From positions 24,806,003-24,870,002 of the forward strand of contig OZ022581.1 in the NCBI GenBank assembly GCA_963669155.1: a stretch of 64,000 nucleotides of DNA. The letters are read 5' to 3'. Made by a program: the position numbers and the translations under genes. The DNA comes from Arbacia lixula (lineage: Eukaryota > Echinodermata > Echinoidea > Arbacioida > Arbaciidae). The notes under the pieces were generated by a model. That model ran no database searches. It worked only from the letters and a program-made list of their open reading frames with translations, and was not told the DNA's origin. Of the stretch, positions 10,860 to 23,446 are shown piece by piece. Position 1 is the first letter of the stretch; every line of letters begins with the position of its first letter.

Positions 10860-11270
10860 GCTAGTAGTAGTATGCGTAGTCATGGGAGCAGTCCCTAAAC
10901 GAACTACGTGTGATATTATAAAAGATTTCGAGGTATTGTCATTATTGTGGACCTCCCCAGAGTGTTTTACTCCACGCGCATGATCGATCGTGAGAACTTC
11001 ATTGTCATTCTCGCGGTACCTGGGGAGGTGGAAATATCAAGTCCCATCCACCATAACAACAATTCAATTCATAGTTCATGATCAAACTGAAAAGGAGTAA
11101 AACCTTTTTGGGACTTTCCCTCTTCCCCAGCGTAGTGTATTTATCCAAAACTTCTATTTATGTAATCATTACGTTATGGAAAAATACTAGACATCTAAAG
11201 ATATGTAATAAACAACGTGGTTTCAAACCTTCTCGGTATTTGGTGTAGTGGAACATTTCATTTCCCATCA
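10860..11270. other. No gene seen
   Basis: This follows the transposon. A short inverted pair (GGACCTCCCCAGAGTGTTTT near 10950 and TACCTGGGGAGGTGG near 11018) may be a small foldback. Confidence 0.35.
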
Positions 11271-11688
11271 TTCCCCGTTGTTTCCCCTTCCTCTCCCTCT
11301 CCGTCTCTTCCTCTCCGTCTCTTCCTCCCTTCCCCCTCCCCTCTCTCTATTAATTTCATATTTCCTCTCTCTCTTCCACTCTTTCTAAATTGGTTTACTT
11401 CTCTTTCTCTCTCTCTCTTTTTCTCTCTCACTCTTTCTCCCTTTCTTTCTCTATAATATTAATTTTGTTTATTTCTCCCCTTCAGTTCTCTATAAAATTA
11501 TTGTCTTCTTCCTGTAGCTCCCGCTGTATGTGTGTTCTCTCCCCTTTCTATTCATCTCTCTTCCTTATCATCCACCACTCCTCTCTCACTATATCTCTTT
11601 CTAATTCTCACCAATTTGTGTATTTCTCCCTTTCTTCTCTCTTGCCTCCTTTCTTCCTACGTCCCTTTATTTAGTTTTGTCCACTCCC

Positions 11689-11724
<36 letters not shown>

Positions 11725-11829
11725 GTCTCATTTTCTCTCATATTGTTGTATTTCTCCCCTTCTCTCTATTCTTGGCATTATCTCCCCTCTCTTTCCCTCT
11801 ATTTTCCTCATTGGCCCCCTTCACACACA

Positions 11830-11880
<51 letters not shown>
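11270..11880. repeat. CT-rich low-complexity region with two pure (CT)n runs
   Basis: A 600-base pyrimidine-rich stretch with pure CT runs at about 11693-11719 and 11831-11877. Long Ser/Leu-rich frames here are low-complexity artefacts. Confidence 0.9.
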
Positions 11881-14518
11881 ATTGTTTTAATTTCTTCCTG
11901 TGAATGTTTTGGCGAGGAACGAGGGGGGGTAGCTCTCCTTCAATTTCGGCAATGCATTCAACCATGAATTATGAAATGGGTGGCTCAGTTGTTATTGAAT
12001 GGCCTCTCACTTCAGCATGCGTATCATAACAAAAACATGATGATTGCACTTTAACACTCATTCGCAAAATCATGTTCACGACAGAAATGATTATGCTACA
12101 GCATTCGTAATGTATTGACTGAACTTGCATTTCGCTATGATGGCTCACGATGCTCTACCTGTTTAGACTATAACTAGCAAAAATAATGATATTATGAAAC
12201 ATTAAAAGTGCAACCCCCTACGAAAGTTGCAATTTCATATCATGATAATCATGTTACTCCCAAACATGTGATGCTGCCGATGCTTCAAATTGCATTAAAG
12301 GAGAAGGATTTATACTAATTTTCTTTGGGTGTCAAATGCATTGGATATCAGCTGGAACATGAAAAGTTGAAACATTGAAGAGTGCAAGTCATGATGAAGA
12401 ACAGGCCTCGGTCTCTTATCTTACAGACACAATTGTAAAAAGATAATTCACCGTCATTGTGTAAATAACACGACGCGTAAAAAGCGTAATCGACATGGAG
12501 CAAGTATATCAAGTTCTAACCTTTGTTATCTTATTAGGGTAATACTTGAGATAAAATATGGTATGCACATGCAGTGCAAAACACGTGCAAACAAAAGTAA
12601 TGTGAAAGACGTTCTACAGCGCGAAACACTAAGTTTGCAGGCCATTAAGCCGATCAGTAGATCGTTAGTATGCTTTGTATGAAATGGATCATTGGCACTT
12701 ACTGGCTTTCAGACGGATTTTTTCGTTTCTAACGTGGAAAGGACCACGATGTCAAGCATAAAGCACACTCTTTGTAACTTTGTAAGATATATTAAGTCCA
12801 TAATGAAAAGTTACCTCTCCATACTATACCGTGCAGAAAAATACGATAGCTTAAAGGTCTCTGTGGTTGTAGAAGTTAGCAAATTACTCAGACATCTCTT
12901 CTGCATCGTGGGCAACAGTTCCCCAGGGTTTTTGTTGTGTCAGTATTGTAGCAGGGAGCAAGGTCTCATTAAGCATTGCTAATAATTTAATTTCTAAAAT
13001 CTGTAATCGTAATTTGTAATAATTTACAAATTCGATATGATTGCTTGAGTGATTGATTTTTTTTCAGGGTTGTCTTACCTTCCAGTCGATTTACGTAATT
13101 CTATCTGATCCGTTTTCCTAATACAACTGGTAATAGTATTTGATATTGCAGGCAAACTTATCGAAATGGCAACAGAAACGATCTACATTTAACAATATAC
13201 CGATTTATTACTTTTAATAATATAGGCCTACCGATTTATTATTTTTGACAATATACTGACGCTCATTTTTCAAGCAGTCAACATAATACTGACTTATATT
13301 CAACATAATTATACCGATATGGTGGGGGGGGGGGGGGGTACATTTTTAGGCGAAAACAAACACAGACAAACTTCATACCATGCAGTACGGCCAGAGTCAT
13401 GAATGACTCAGACAATTTGTATTGGGTCCACAGTTCGGCGTCGGTCACTTGACGTCAAGTTAAAATCCACCAAGACGTTTGAGCTATTTTGCCTGAGCAA
13501 ACATCGTTAATACGTGTGCGTAAACTTTCATCATGTTCATGACGTCACAAGAGTTGAGTTTCGTTTGTTCTATCATGTCTACAGTCTGAAGAAAGTTCAG
13601 TTAACTGCTGTTAATCAAGATTGACCTTGTATCATATTGACATTGACCGGCAAAAGATATAGCACATCTCAATGCAATTGTCGTGATAAAAAATAGAGAT
13701 AAAGGCCACCTTCGTCAATGATATATATATCGTTATCAAAATCGTTAATCTCGTTTTATAGGCCCAGAGTCTCGTTTCTGAATGAAAGCGAATATTCTGG
13801 AATCGTTCTGGAATTTTACGTGCATAGTAAGGTCGTTAATGATTTGTCGCAATCATTATTAGGCTTCAGAAATGAAGGCTTTGTACATTCATATTAGCAT
13901 ACATAATATTTGTATTTTCTTAAGGGAAACATATTGTTTTCTTTCATCGACTTCCATTAAGACTTAGTGTGGTACGTTGAAATGTTGCCTACTAAAAAGC
14001 TATTTTTACTGTGAAATGCACTTATGACACTTAAATGAATAATGGCGAGGGTATCATGAACCTTCAGCGGAACAACAAGAGCAACAACATCAACACAATT
14101 AAATGATGTCCTTTATTCATTTTTTAAACAAGACATCAGTGATCCGTTCATATTCCCAACATTATACGATTTTGCATTTCCTTTCAGATTGTATGCACTT
14201 TCGAAACAAACGGATGTAATTATTGTTGCAATCGTTGAGACACATTACATGTAGTGAATGCGTTGTGTGTTTCTCTGAGCTCGTCTCCTCTTAGTGTGCA
14301 CACAGCAAACGGCTTCTGATGAGGTTCTCATTCAAACAAGAATGCGTTTTCTTTTAACGCAAACTGAAAAAAGAGAGCTTAAAAAAAAAAAATCTATCAC
14401 CGAAATGCCACCCTGCGCATGTAACTGGGCGCTATACATGTAATTAGTGGGGAGAGCCCCCCCCCCCCCAGCTTCACAACACACATACGTACTCAGACAC
14501 AGACACGCACATACACAC
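11881..14518. other. No gene seen
   Basis: AT-rich, mostly unique sequence. A frame at 12692-12982 has no recognised domain. A loose set of ATACCGATTTATTA-type short repeats lies at 13190-13320, followed by a G run at 13324-13338 and a C run at about 14459-14470. Confidence 0.4.
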
Positions 14519-14531
14519 AAACAAACACACA

Positions 14532-14573
<42 letters not shown>
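14519..14573. repeat. (CA)n microsatellite
   Basis: An interrupted then pure CA run. Confidence 0.95.
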
Positions 14574-14575
<2 letters not shown>

Positions 14576-15287
14576 CTGGCTCACTTCGTGAAACTATGTC
14601 CGCTGCTTGAAATTACACACCTTATTGAGTATCAAGGTGCATCATACGCATCTCATGTACAATGATGACTGACAATACCCGGCCTAGTTACCCGTCACAT
14701 AGGTACATCCACAGCCATTTCATGATAATGATGTCAATTTCACACTCACAATCGGCTAAAGATGGATATCATCGAAATGTGCTCTTGGCATTGTCATAAT
14801 ACTTAGGAGTCATATTACCAAGTTACCAAAGTTACCAAGTCATGAATACATCTATATCTGAATAAATAATTAATCGTGTATTGTACCGTGAAATCATCAA
14901 CATGATTCGCTATTTGTTTGTTGTTGTTCCTATTCATCTTTTGATACAGTCCCTATGTTTTATGAGCCGATAGGACGGGGGAGGGAGTGGGGTGGGGTCG
15001 TGGAGAGGGTGGTGGTGGTGGGGGTGGGGGGCTGTGAGGTTTGTGACCTCCTTCCAATGTGAGATTTTGGAGAACTCGACCATCGATGTCCAGGTTCATA
15101 ACCGTGAGACTTTAACCTGTTACATGTGAGTCATCCTCTTTGCACGCATACAAGACACAGCTGTTCAATTACCATATTATATAAACCACAATTCTGTTTA
15201 ACTCGAGTTTCTCTGCCAGACGGTGTCCTTTAACGCGTGTTAAGTGTTAAAAACTTCCATAAAATAAGAGTTTTTAGCTCTATTACT
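14574..15287. other. No gene seen
   Basis: Unique sequence with a G/T-rich patch at 14974-15035. No reading frame of interest. Confidence 0.4.
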
Positions 15288-15434
15288 TTAGGGTCTGGAC
15301 TCCGTCTTATAGAATTACGATAAATTGATCCAAATTGATCGCAAGTTCAATCCCCTATCTATAATGTACAGAGTTGCGATTGATTTCAATCGCAAGTCTA
15401 GTTGCGATCAATCGTAATTCCTAACAGGGCCCTA
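15288..15434. mobile_element. 147-bp foldback MITE with internal ATTGATCGCAA repeats
   Basis: The left end TAGGGTCTGGACTCCG and right end (reverse complement) TAGGGCCCTGTTAGG start matching arms that continue through GAATTACGAT(A)AATTGATC. The motif (A)TTGATCGCAA/TTGCGAT(C)AAT recurs about five times in both directions, so the whole element can fold into a long hairpin. No coding capacity. Confidence 0.7.
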
Positions 15435-15805
15435 GTTCTCATTTAATGGCAGGACCTGGTATGTGTTAACCTTCTTGGCGCTCTCACCACTTTCGCGTTC
15501 ATTCATTTAAGACGCCATGAGGGGTGTTTAACTCAACCCGCATCGTTGCCTTGCCGGCTATTTGTTGCATCCCTTGACCACATAGCCCCTAGGAATTCTT
15601 TCTTCTTTCTTTCCCCCAAGATATGGGTCCGGGCATCGCCGTGGGAGCCTTGAGTGTTGTTTAAGGTCAAGTCTCTTTAAGGTCAATTCTTGATAAGTAT
15701 GGACATTGTGCAGAACAATAACTCATACTTCGACAAACACGCGCGGACGTGCATTAAGACCAGGCGCCGCCATCAGAATGCTGCGGGGGCGAGATGAACA
15801 GGTAC
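15435..15805. other. No gene seen
   Basis: Mostly unique sequence with no useful frame. Confidence 0.4.
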
Positions 15806-15822
15806 CCCCCCCCCCATCTCTA

Positions 15823-15917
<95 letters not shown>
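15806..15917. repeat. Poly-C, (CA)n and (TA)n compound microsatellite
   Basis: A C run (15806-15815), then about 40 CA units (15824-15906), then a short TA run. Confidence 0.95.
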
Positions 15918-16108
15918 ACACGCACATTGTGCAGACATCATTTAAACTCCTTTTAAAACGCAAAATACTGATCATGAATACACGCCAATCTTGAACTTGA
16001 CTAAGGAACCACTCAACACATTTAGATGTTCAATTTTATAAATACATGTATATACATGTATTTATTTTTCGTATGATCTTTCATTTCATATATTCAGACA
16101 TAATGAAC

Positions 16109-16109
<1 letters not shown>

Positions 16110-16164
<55 letters not shown>
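16110..16164. repeat. (TA)n microsatellite
   Basis: About 26 TA units with one GTA interruption. Confidence 0.95.
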
Positions 16165-16376
16165 TTTTTTTCAATTTTTGAAGGGTAAAACCCATGTTAA
16201 ATGAATGGGGAGAATTACACTTGGTCATTGTATTCGCGTTGCCAAAAAGCATTGTGACGTCAGATTGGACACTGCTCTTTACAAATAAAATCTGCCACTC
16301 GGCTATGGTAAAAATCATGAAGGGGGACTTAGATCAAGGGATCTATTTACTATAATAAATAGCGAACGTTCTATCA

Positions 16377-16512
16377 TATATTACTGGTCTATATGAACTC
16401 CAAATATACAATTATCCCTCGTGCAGATTTATTTCACCTCGGCCTTCGCCCTTTGTGAAATAAACCTGCACTCGGGATAATTTTATATTTGTCGTACATA
16501 TAATCCAGTATA
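16377..16512. mobile_element. Foldback element (about 136 bp)
   Basis: The inner arms at 16410-16437 and 16454-16481 match at about 25 of 28 positions as inverted copies (AATTATCCCTCGTGCAG and its partner). They surround a 16-base loop (CTCGGCCTTCGCCCTT). Weaker matching continues outward to TACTGG/CCAGTA at the edges. No coding frame. Confidence 0.75.
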
Positions 16513-18623
16513 CAGTTCAATAGATTGTACACTATTTATAGAATATTTATATTCTATAATACACTTTTAACAATAAGACCAATTATTTCAGTATGATGAA
16601 TCTCACTGAACGGGACACAATAAAAATGGACTATATAACGTTCGAAAATTCAAAGTGTTAACTTAAAAAACAAAAGGCACTCGGATTACTACCTTTATAA
16701 GGTATTACCCCCCCAAAAAAAAAAAAAAAATGAAAAAGAAAAAGAAAAAAAAAAAACCAAACAAACAAACAAACAAAACAACAACAACAACTAACAAACT
16801 ACCAAAAACAAACAAGGAAACAGTGATTCTGAAAAGAGAGTGTATACACGCATTGCATGGTGGTGGTTGTAAAGAGAGAAGACAACACTGTCTTTAACCC
16901 TTCCTATGTGCTAGGTCAAATCTCATCAATGGGATTTGTGTACATTACTGCTGGTAAATTACACACATGGCACACACAGAGTTAATGTTTATAAGAAATG
17001 TGTAATCCTCATCATGATGACTGTATACAAACCGACGACTGAGCATTGCGTCATAAATGACTAAATACGGACAACGCAAACTGAAACGAAAGACATTTGG
17101 CACAATGTCCATTTTTGCACAGCATAAGGATGAGCAGGATTGTGGTAAAGAGAAGACCCTACTCTTGCCAAAATAGCTTGTCAATGTGAACACATTATGT
17201 ATGGTCATACCATGGACCCTATCACGAGGTAAAAACTTTCGCAGAGAGACAACGTCAATAATACTTATACCACTTATGAGGTAGGTATCATTATGCAAGT
17301 TCAAGCAATACTTTTAACAGCCACAAGTTTATTTAATCTGATTTAGATTTTCAGCTATAATATCAATTTGACAATTGAAGAAAAAATACCCCTCATGGAA
17401 TATAATTTGAATGATTAAAATCCAATCAAGGTCTATCGATTTTTAACCAGCCCTTTAGAGGCATAAACATATATGTTACTAAATTAAAAAGTCGCATTAA
17501 CCACATTACAGATACGAATTACAGATAGTTACAGATGATAATTGATTTAAAATGAATTGTGAAATATAATTCAACTGAACATAAAAAGACCATCTTCAGA
17601 ACCTACATTCGATGTGAAGTTCTTGCTTATACGCGACATTGCCTTCCACAGGGTTTACACAATATGCGGAATTTCAACCTGCAAAGTAAGGCACATTTTA
17701 TTCACTTCCTTGTCTTGACCTTAGGCCTATAAATTATTTCCTTATTTGGTATTCCATATTGTGTCTTGATATGTCACATTCAGTTTATAGGAAATGATAT
17801 ATCACGATGTCATACTTAAGTTTATTCTGTGTGCACAGAAACTAAAAGCTCGGTTTTATGTCTGGGTGAAAATGAAACTTATTAGAGCCTTTTTCCAGAG
17901 TGTATATCATGATTTCTGTTAATGAGCCATATTTGGAATGCTCGCTCTATGATGCATTGCCGCATCATTGCATATAGAAATAAGATTATTATTTAGTAAG
18001 TAACGAATATATCCTTGTAAAATCAGTATCAACAAAGTCAGGTTCGCTGACACACGATTGTTCAGCCGAACAGACAGCTGCCATAATCATGTACAGGAAA
18101 TGAGGAAATGAAACTTAAAATGAAAGCTCGAATAATATCGGAGATGATATTAGTATCTTTTCCGGACCTGCAATGATCTTATTTTCTACATTTACACAAA
18201 GCTTATAACTACGGGTTATCATTACGTCATAGATGCACCGGTGAGTACAGTAGTAGCTGATTGCAATATGTGATAGTAGATTAGGTTGAGCAAGACTCAA
18301 GTTTGTTCCGTGCACAAACTCCTTTAAATCAAAATACAAGTGTAAAGTGGCAATGTTCTTGTTGATTAGCAAGAAAGTTCGTCTTTTATAACCATTCGAG
18401 AACGATGGGGTCAGAGATGGTTTTCGAAACGAATTATCTCATCAAACTTTTACTTAATTGACTCATTTGCTTCTTTGGTCTTGCAGACCATTCCGAAAAC
18501 ATCGGAAACTGATAATATAGGCCACCAGTAATGATACTCAGAGTGACCCCTCCACACAACATTATCAATCCATTCCCCACTCCATTTACACCGTTCATGT
18601 GAGTTGATATCGTAGTGGCTGTC
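16513..18623. other. No gene seen
   Basis: AT-rich with an A-rich AAAC/AACAA stretch at 16710-16820. A segment at about 16894-16990 resembles one at 24916-24995 (both contain a TGTACATTACTG motif and an AACCCTTYCT start), suggesting a diverged dispersed repeat. The frame 16945-17304 (-) is within it and is not believed. Confidence 0.45.
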
Positions 18624-19016
18624 TCATTTCCTGAAGTAAGCTTGCTGGAAGTATTTGCTAATGTTCATTACATCCAAGGGCGGTCCCAGACTGAACGACG
18701 GGCGTCGCTGGTAGAGCACGGCGGCGGCAATAATGGCCAGCCGCGCGGTCATCCCGACGACGGAGTACGGCGACCGCGATAGCCCGCTGGCCATGACGTT
18801 GATTGTTGGCATGACGTGGTTGTGGCCGCGGAACTCGAACGACCTGGAGCTAAAGTGCTCGCGGCGAAGGAAGGCCTGGGCCGGGGCGGTGAAGATGGCT
18901 GAGACCTCGGCCGGATCGGGCTTGAGGCGGCAGTCCGGACGGACGATGCCGATGAACGGGGTGACGAGGTAGAGGTTCGGCCCGATCACGGGGGGCAGCT
19001 GAGATAGCACCTCGAC
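18624..19016 (-). CDS. NUDT7-like gene A, exon 3
   Basis: 393 bases including TGA, residues 132-261. It begins VEVLSQLPP exactly where the intronless paralogue reads VEVVSQLPP. It contains the LVTPFIGIV strand and the GMTARLAIIAAAVLY helix and ends YFRK. Confidence 0.85.
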   Translation of the reverse strand, partial: VEVLSQLPPVIGPNLYLVTPFIGIVRPDCRLKPDPAEVSAIFTAPAQAFLRREHFSSRSFEFRGHNHVMPTINVMASGLSRSPYSVVGMTARLAIIAAAVLYQRRPSFSLGPPLDVMNISKYFQQAYFRK

Positions 19017-19231
19017 CTGGACAATGAGAGTGCAAGAGTAACGAGGGACACTTTTTATAAATGTATGAGTTATCAATAAACTGCGCCTTTTAAAAATCAA
19101 TGACGTGCAATGTGTTTTGTATGCAACTATGGCGCATATAGACATACAGACGCCTTAAATGAAATACCGTTGAAGCTTCGTAAGAGTAATGCATTCATCA
19201 AATCTGAATGGAATTACAAGGATGAAAATGG

Positions 19232-19262
<31 letters not shown>

Positions 19263-22200
19263 GTATTGCTGACAGGCAGAGATAATCATGTAAGATAATA
19301 TTTAAACAAGAGTAAGGGAGAAAGGGTGAGTTACATGGGTGAAGGGAAGGTGAAAAGAGAGAGGGCGAGAAAGGTAGATTGTAGGGGAGTAATTATTATG
19401 TAGAGAAGCAGGGAGAAAAAAAATGAGGTAGAGAGAGGGGAAATACAGAGAGACAGCTAAACACAAGGGGAGGAGGGAAGAGACAAACATGAAACTAGAG
19501 CCCAGGGTGGGGGAAGAGGGGGGGGGGGGGCAGGAGTAGGGGCGAGCCCGGAGACTGTCTCGTCTAAACGACTCCATGAGCTCACCTGTTGAGGGGGGAG
19601 ACCAATTTCCTCCTGAGTCTCCCTTAAGGCTGTAGTCAGGAGGTCGGCGTCGCCTTCGTCTTTCTTCCCTCCAGGAAAGGCAACTCGGCCTCCCTGACTT
19701 CTCAACTCCAACGAGCTACAATAAGGAACAGAATTCAAGAAAAAAATGCAATATCATTTACAGGTTATCTAATTCACAATAGTGGTTTGATTTTGTCACG
19801 GTGTAGCCGTAATGTGATGGCGGTGATGGTGGTGGATGGGTGTGGGTGGTGCAGGTGGTGGCGGTGGTGGTGGTGGTGGGGTGGGGGGGGGGCGGTGGTA
19901 GCACAGAGAAGGCGCATAATGAAAGAACATAGCCATGGGGCACTGTGGCAGCATCTGCCCCGCCGCTAGTTCCGTGCACATCCCTGCAAGTTAAACTGCA
20001 CCAGCCCACCCCCTCCCCTCTCCCCTCCCACACCAACACACACCCCATCCACCCCAACACAAGTATACTTCTCTGCCTTGGACGTTCAAAAAGCCCACTC
20101 CGAAAACTGCATGATACCACAAACACGAAGTAACCTGTACACATTACCCATAAGTAACACTGATATTGACACCAAAAGGTGCATTGTGCTGCGTATATCA
20201 TTATACCCTTAAGCACTTCGTTTATAGTCCATAAAAGCGTGACCTTAAAAAGAAATCCCCGAGTGAAATCCTCTGTTATAGCCAAATCACACCACAATCA
20301 TTATTTTTTGACCATTGACCTAGCATAGCCCATAATTATCCCTGTGCATGCTCTCATTCATCAGCTCACGTGGCGGTCATACGAGGCCTACCCTGGGTAG
20401 AAAGTTGACTCGGGCATCACGAGGTATGCTCTGGAGCGAACTCCAGGCCCTCAGCTGAACTTGTTTTCGTATTTGTCTCGATGATCTGTCAAACTACTTT
20501 CCCCGATAACAAGAACATTGCATGATAATAAGAACATGACACAATTACCACGCTTCCGAGCACATTAAAAGTACGATATGATCTCACCGACGGGGGCAGA
20601 ACACAGATGGTTCTGATGGAAGTGGGACAGAAAACAGCCTCCCCCACCCCCCAACCCTGCACCCCAGTACACGCATGCGTACTGCAATCATCGGCTAAAA
20701 CAATCATTGTTCAAATTGGGTCAAGAGGGTTAAGTTGGCTGTATCTTCCTTGACCTTGCAAGAATCTGCAATGTATGGTGTGTCAGCATTTGTCTGTTAC
20801 TATCACGAACATGTACAGTATTAGCGAAACATATGGGCAATATATTATATTATGTTTATCAAAGGTTTTTCTCCCTATTAGCACTGCATCCTTTTTTTCA
20901 ATCTCACAAAAATAATGAACAGCTATGTTATTAACAACTCGCAACCCATTTATTTCTGCCAAGTATATTGGCTATCACATTATGCCTTAGAATTGAAATA
21001 CCTCGAAAGTCGGTAGTCTTCGACCTTCAATCCCAAGCCCAGCATAACGTGTAAAGTAGATTATTTACTGAAAGCCTAGCCCTCTTCTCCTCGTAACCAA
21101 GGACACTACCATGTTGTAGCATAAGGCTGTCACTCAGCCATGTACTAACAACTCAGCAATACCATCCAACCATCAAAACAACCCGAAGATTAAAAGTCAC
21201 GGATTCGACGAACCAAATAAGTTCATCCGCAAACCATCTAGCCAATCAAAGAACGATAATGAGTCAAAGGATGCGCAAAAGAGCCAAGTCTGCTGTGTAG
21301 AAGACTGTCATAACAAATATATATATATACATGTATATAATTATCTTGTTTATATTAAAAGAGTATTAATCATTTTCCTGATATAATTGTGTTATTACCC
21401 ACCAGCTTTATATATGTATATAACTGATCATAATATCACAGGTGTGTGTGCATGTTTGTTTGTACTTGCTTATTGTAAGCCTGATAGTCTCTAATGACAA
21501 CACACTGGTCGGTTTCAAAGAAGCACTACAAATGCTGTCATTTGAAATTGTCCTTGGCCTGGTATTATTGGTAGAAGATGCCAAAGGAAAGCGCTGGTTT
21601 GTACAAAGAAGTTCAGTAGTTTGTGACCTACTTATAACAATGCCATTTTTCTGTATAAACTTCAAAATGAAGATGACATGTTTTTTTTACAAGAAACTAT
21701 TGGCATATACCCAGTACTAGTAAGGATGTCATGCTTCATCCTGTAAATAAATGAAACATTAAACAATACAAAAAATTGTTGAAAACACAAAATATGACAG
21801 AATAAACTGATATGAAACATAAGGAATTAACGGTGCATTTTCAAGTGTTAATACCACCGAAGACGACACGATTCGATCAGACGTACGATTTTGCGACTGG
21901 CTGAATCGCAGGGCTCTGTCATTGGATTTGTGTAAGAAAGTGACGTCACATTCCCAGTCGGATGCCCTTACCATTTGAAGAATCGTGTCGCCCTTGGTGG
22001 CATTTAGTTTATTCGATGTAAGCATGATATCGGACACGTACCGGACGGTCATGAGTATCTCCCATCGGTCCTTCTCTAATACCAGCGGGATGAGCACGGC
22101 AGCCTCGCCTCGACTGCCCTCGTCTTCGAGTACTTCCCTGCGAACCTCCCGCGCCTCGGGGTACCGGGTGTAGAAGTCTGGCGTGTCCTGCCCCCGGAAC

Positions 22201-22304
22201 CTCCCAATCACCTCATCGCGGGATGGCTCCTCGAGATCGACCTCGGCCTCGGCCTCCTCCTGGTAGTGGTGATCCTCACCGTGCTTCCACGTTGCTTCGG
22301 GCAT
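18624..22304 (-). CDS. Nudix hydrolase, NUDT7-like CoA diphosphatase (three exons, no PTS1)
   Basis: Joining exons 22304-22042, 19715-19586 and 19016-18624 gives 786 bases, 261 residues plus a stop. Introns are phase 2 (donor CCG|GTACGTGT, acceptor TTGTAG|C) and phase 0 (CAACAG|GTGAGC, TTGTCCAG|G), and the frame is exact. Residues 1-60 are acidic and variable. A beta strand AAVLIPLVL (about 68-76) leads to MTVRSLELRSQGGRVAFPGG (85-104), the family's LLTxRSxxLRxxxGxVxFPGG pattern. The Nudix core follows with KKD at 105-107 and ALRETQEEIGL at 117-127, keeping the metal-binding E120, E123 and E124. SQLPP, LVTPFIGIV and GMTARLAI blocks complete the fold. The family splits coenzyme A or acyl-CoA to 3',5'-ADP and 4'-phosphopantetheine. 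The protein ends YFRK, so it lacks the peroxisomal SKL of its paralogue at 44618. Exons are clearly more GC-rich than their introns. An undetected alternative last exon remains possible. Confidence 0.88.
19017..19585 (-). other. Intron 2 of NUDT7-like gene A
   Basis: 569 bases, purine-rich on the + strand with a G run at 19246-19263 and another at 19517-19530. Confidence 0.75.
19586..19715 (-). CDS. NUDT7-like gene A, exon 2 (Nudix box)
   Basis: 130 bases, residues 89-131. It carries the FPGGKKD and REtqEEiGL motifs in full. Acceptor TTATTGTAG, donor CAG|GTGAGC; both are strong. Confidence 0.88.
19716..22041 (-). other. Intron 1 of NUDT7-like gene A
   Basis: 2.3 kb with a GGT/TGGTGG-rich patch at 19810-19900. 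A + strand frame at 21442-21720 looks moderately protein-like (FKEALQMLSFEIVLG) but matches no family I know. No exon is proposed. Confidence 0.7.
22042..22304 (-). CDS. NUDT7-like gene A, exon 1
   Basis: 263 coding bases, residues 1-88 in part. The ATG at 22304-22302 is the first Met in this frame; the acidic N-terminus is followed by the first core strand and ends within the Arg of MTVR. Donor G|GTACGTGT. Confidence 0.82.
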
Positions 22305-22945
22305 CGTTGCCCTCGTCGTCGACGGTGACGTTGTGATCGGATTAGAAATCGGTGTGTACTACGAGGATGATGTTGTGTTAGGGGTAGACCTTTATTGTAA
22401 AACATCATACAATAATGGAGTTAAAAGACATTGCAGAATATTACTAATGTTTTTATTAATACACATCAATGATATCTGGGGTGTGTTAATGTGTTGTATG
22501 TACACAACTGTACAAACGAACCAAACATTATTTTCTACCACTGGAGCATTTGAAAGCACGATTATTATATCTTATTTTTAAATCCTCATGAGGGTCTGAA
22601 ACGTAAATAATGATTTGTCTTGATTTACATTATCCGACACCCACTCCCTCACACACAAACTTTTTTTTATTGTGATTTCATTCATATAAAATAACATGTC
22701 ATTTTTTTTTTTTTACAAAGGTGAACTTTTTCTAACACAATACAATGCACCAAAAATATCAATTAATTACAGGTTGTTTTGTTTACTCATTTGAATTTCG
22801 AATTTCATCAGTTGATCTTTACAACCTCTTCAAATCTAAATCTCGTCTTTTTCTTTTTTAAATAAACCGTTCACCTTTTAAGAAAAATATTTTCACAAAC
22901 GTTATTTCTAATAAACCTTCATACATACGCAATTATAAAACACAC
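22305..22945. other. 5' flank of NUDT7-like gene A
   Basis: The first about 60 bases upstream of the ATG are rich in CG (CGTCGTCGACGGTGACG), the rest AT-rich. This is the likely promoter side, but no TATA box or initiator can be claimed. Confidence 0.35.
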
Positions 22946-22962
22946 ACATACACACACACTCA

Positions 22963-23024
<62 letters not shown>

Positions 23025-23044
23025 TACACACACACACACACACA
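22946..23044. repeat. (CA)n microsatellite
   Basis: About 45 CA units with a few interruptions. Confidence 0.95.
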
Positions 23045-23446
23045 TTTTCCCAGGGGAATATTTACATTACAAAAATTTATTAAGAATGTTTAGGACAAAA
23101 CTCCAGTTAAACTGCATAGGCCATGTTCTTAAAACAAATCATTTTTTTTCCCCTGAAAATCATAAACATTCGTGTTTGTGCCCTGAATACATCCCAAACA
23201 AACGGTTAAATTTAGATGATTAAGTAGCTTTAAATCCCATTAAATCCTTACGGGGGACCCATTCATGATGTTCTTAGGAAACTGCAGTGTGTGGAGATAA
23301 TCCCTCTGATATCTTTCATCTAGTTTATTCCAAGACTAGTCACGGTCTGTTCCGCTTTCGATCATCAGTATTCTCATTTTACCATTATTATCACGGATCA
23401 TGGGTCTGTCTGGGGATTGCGCGGGGCATCTCTACGTATGGCATAG
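23045..23446. other. No gene seen
   Basis: Unique AT-rich sequence without a convincing frame. Confidence 0.4.

Noticed and set aside
21442-21720. Protein-like frame inside the Nudix intron
   Set aside because: No recognised family and no splice partner.
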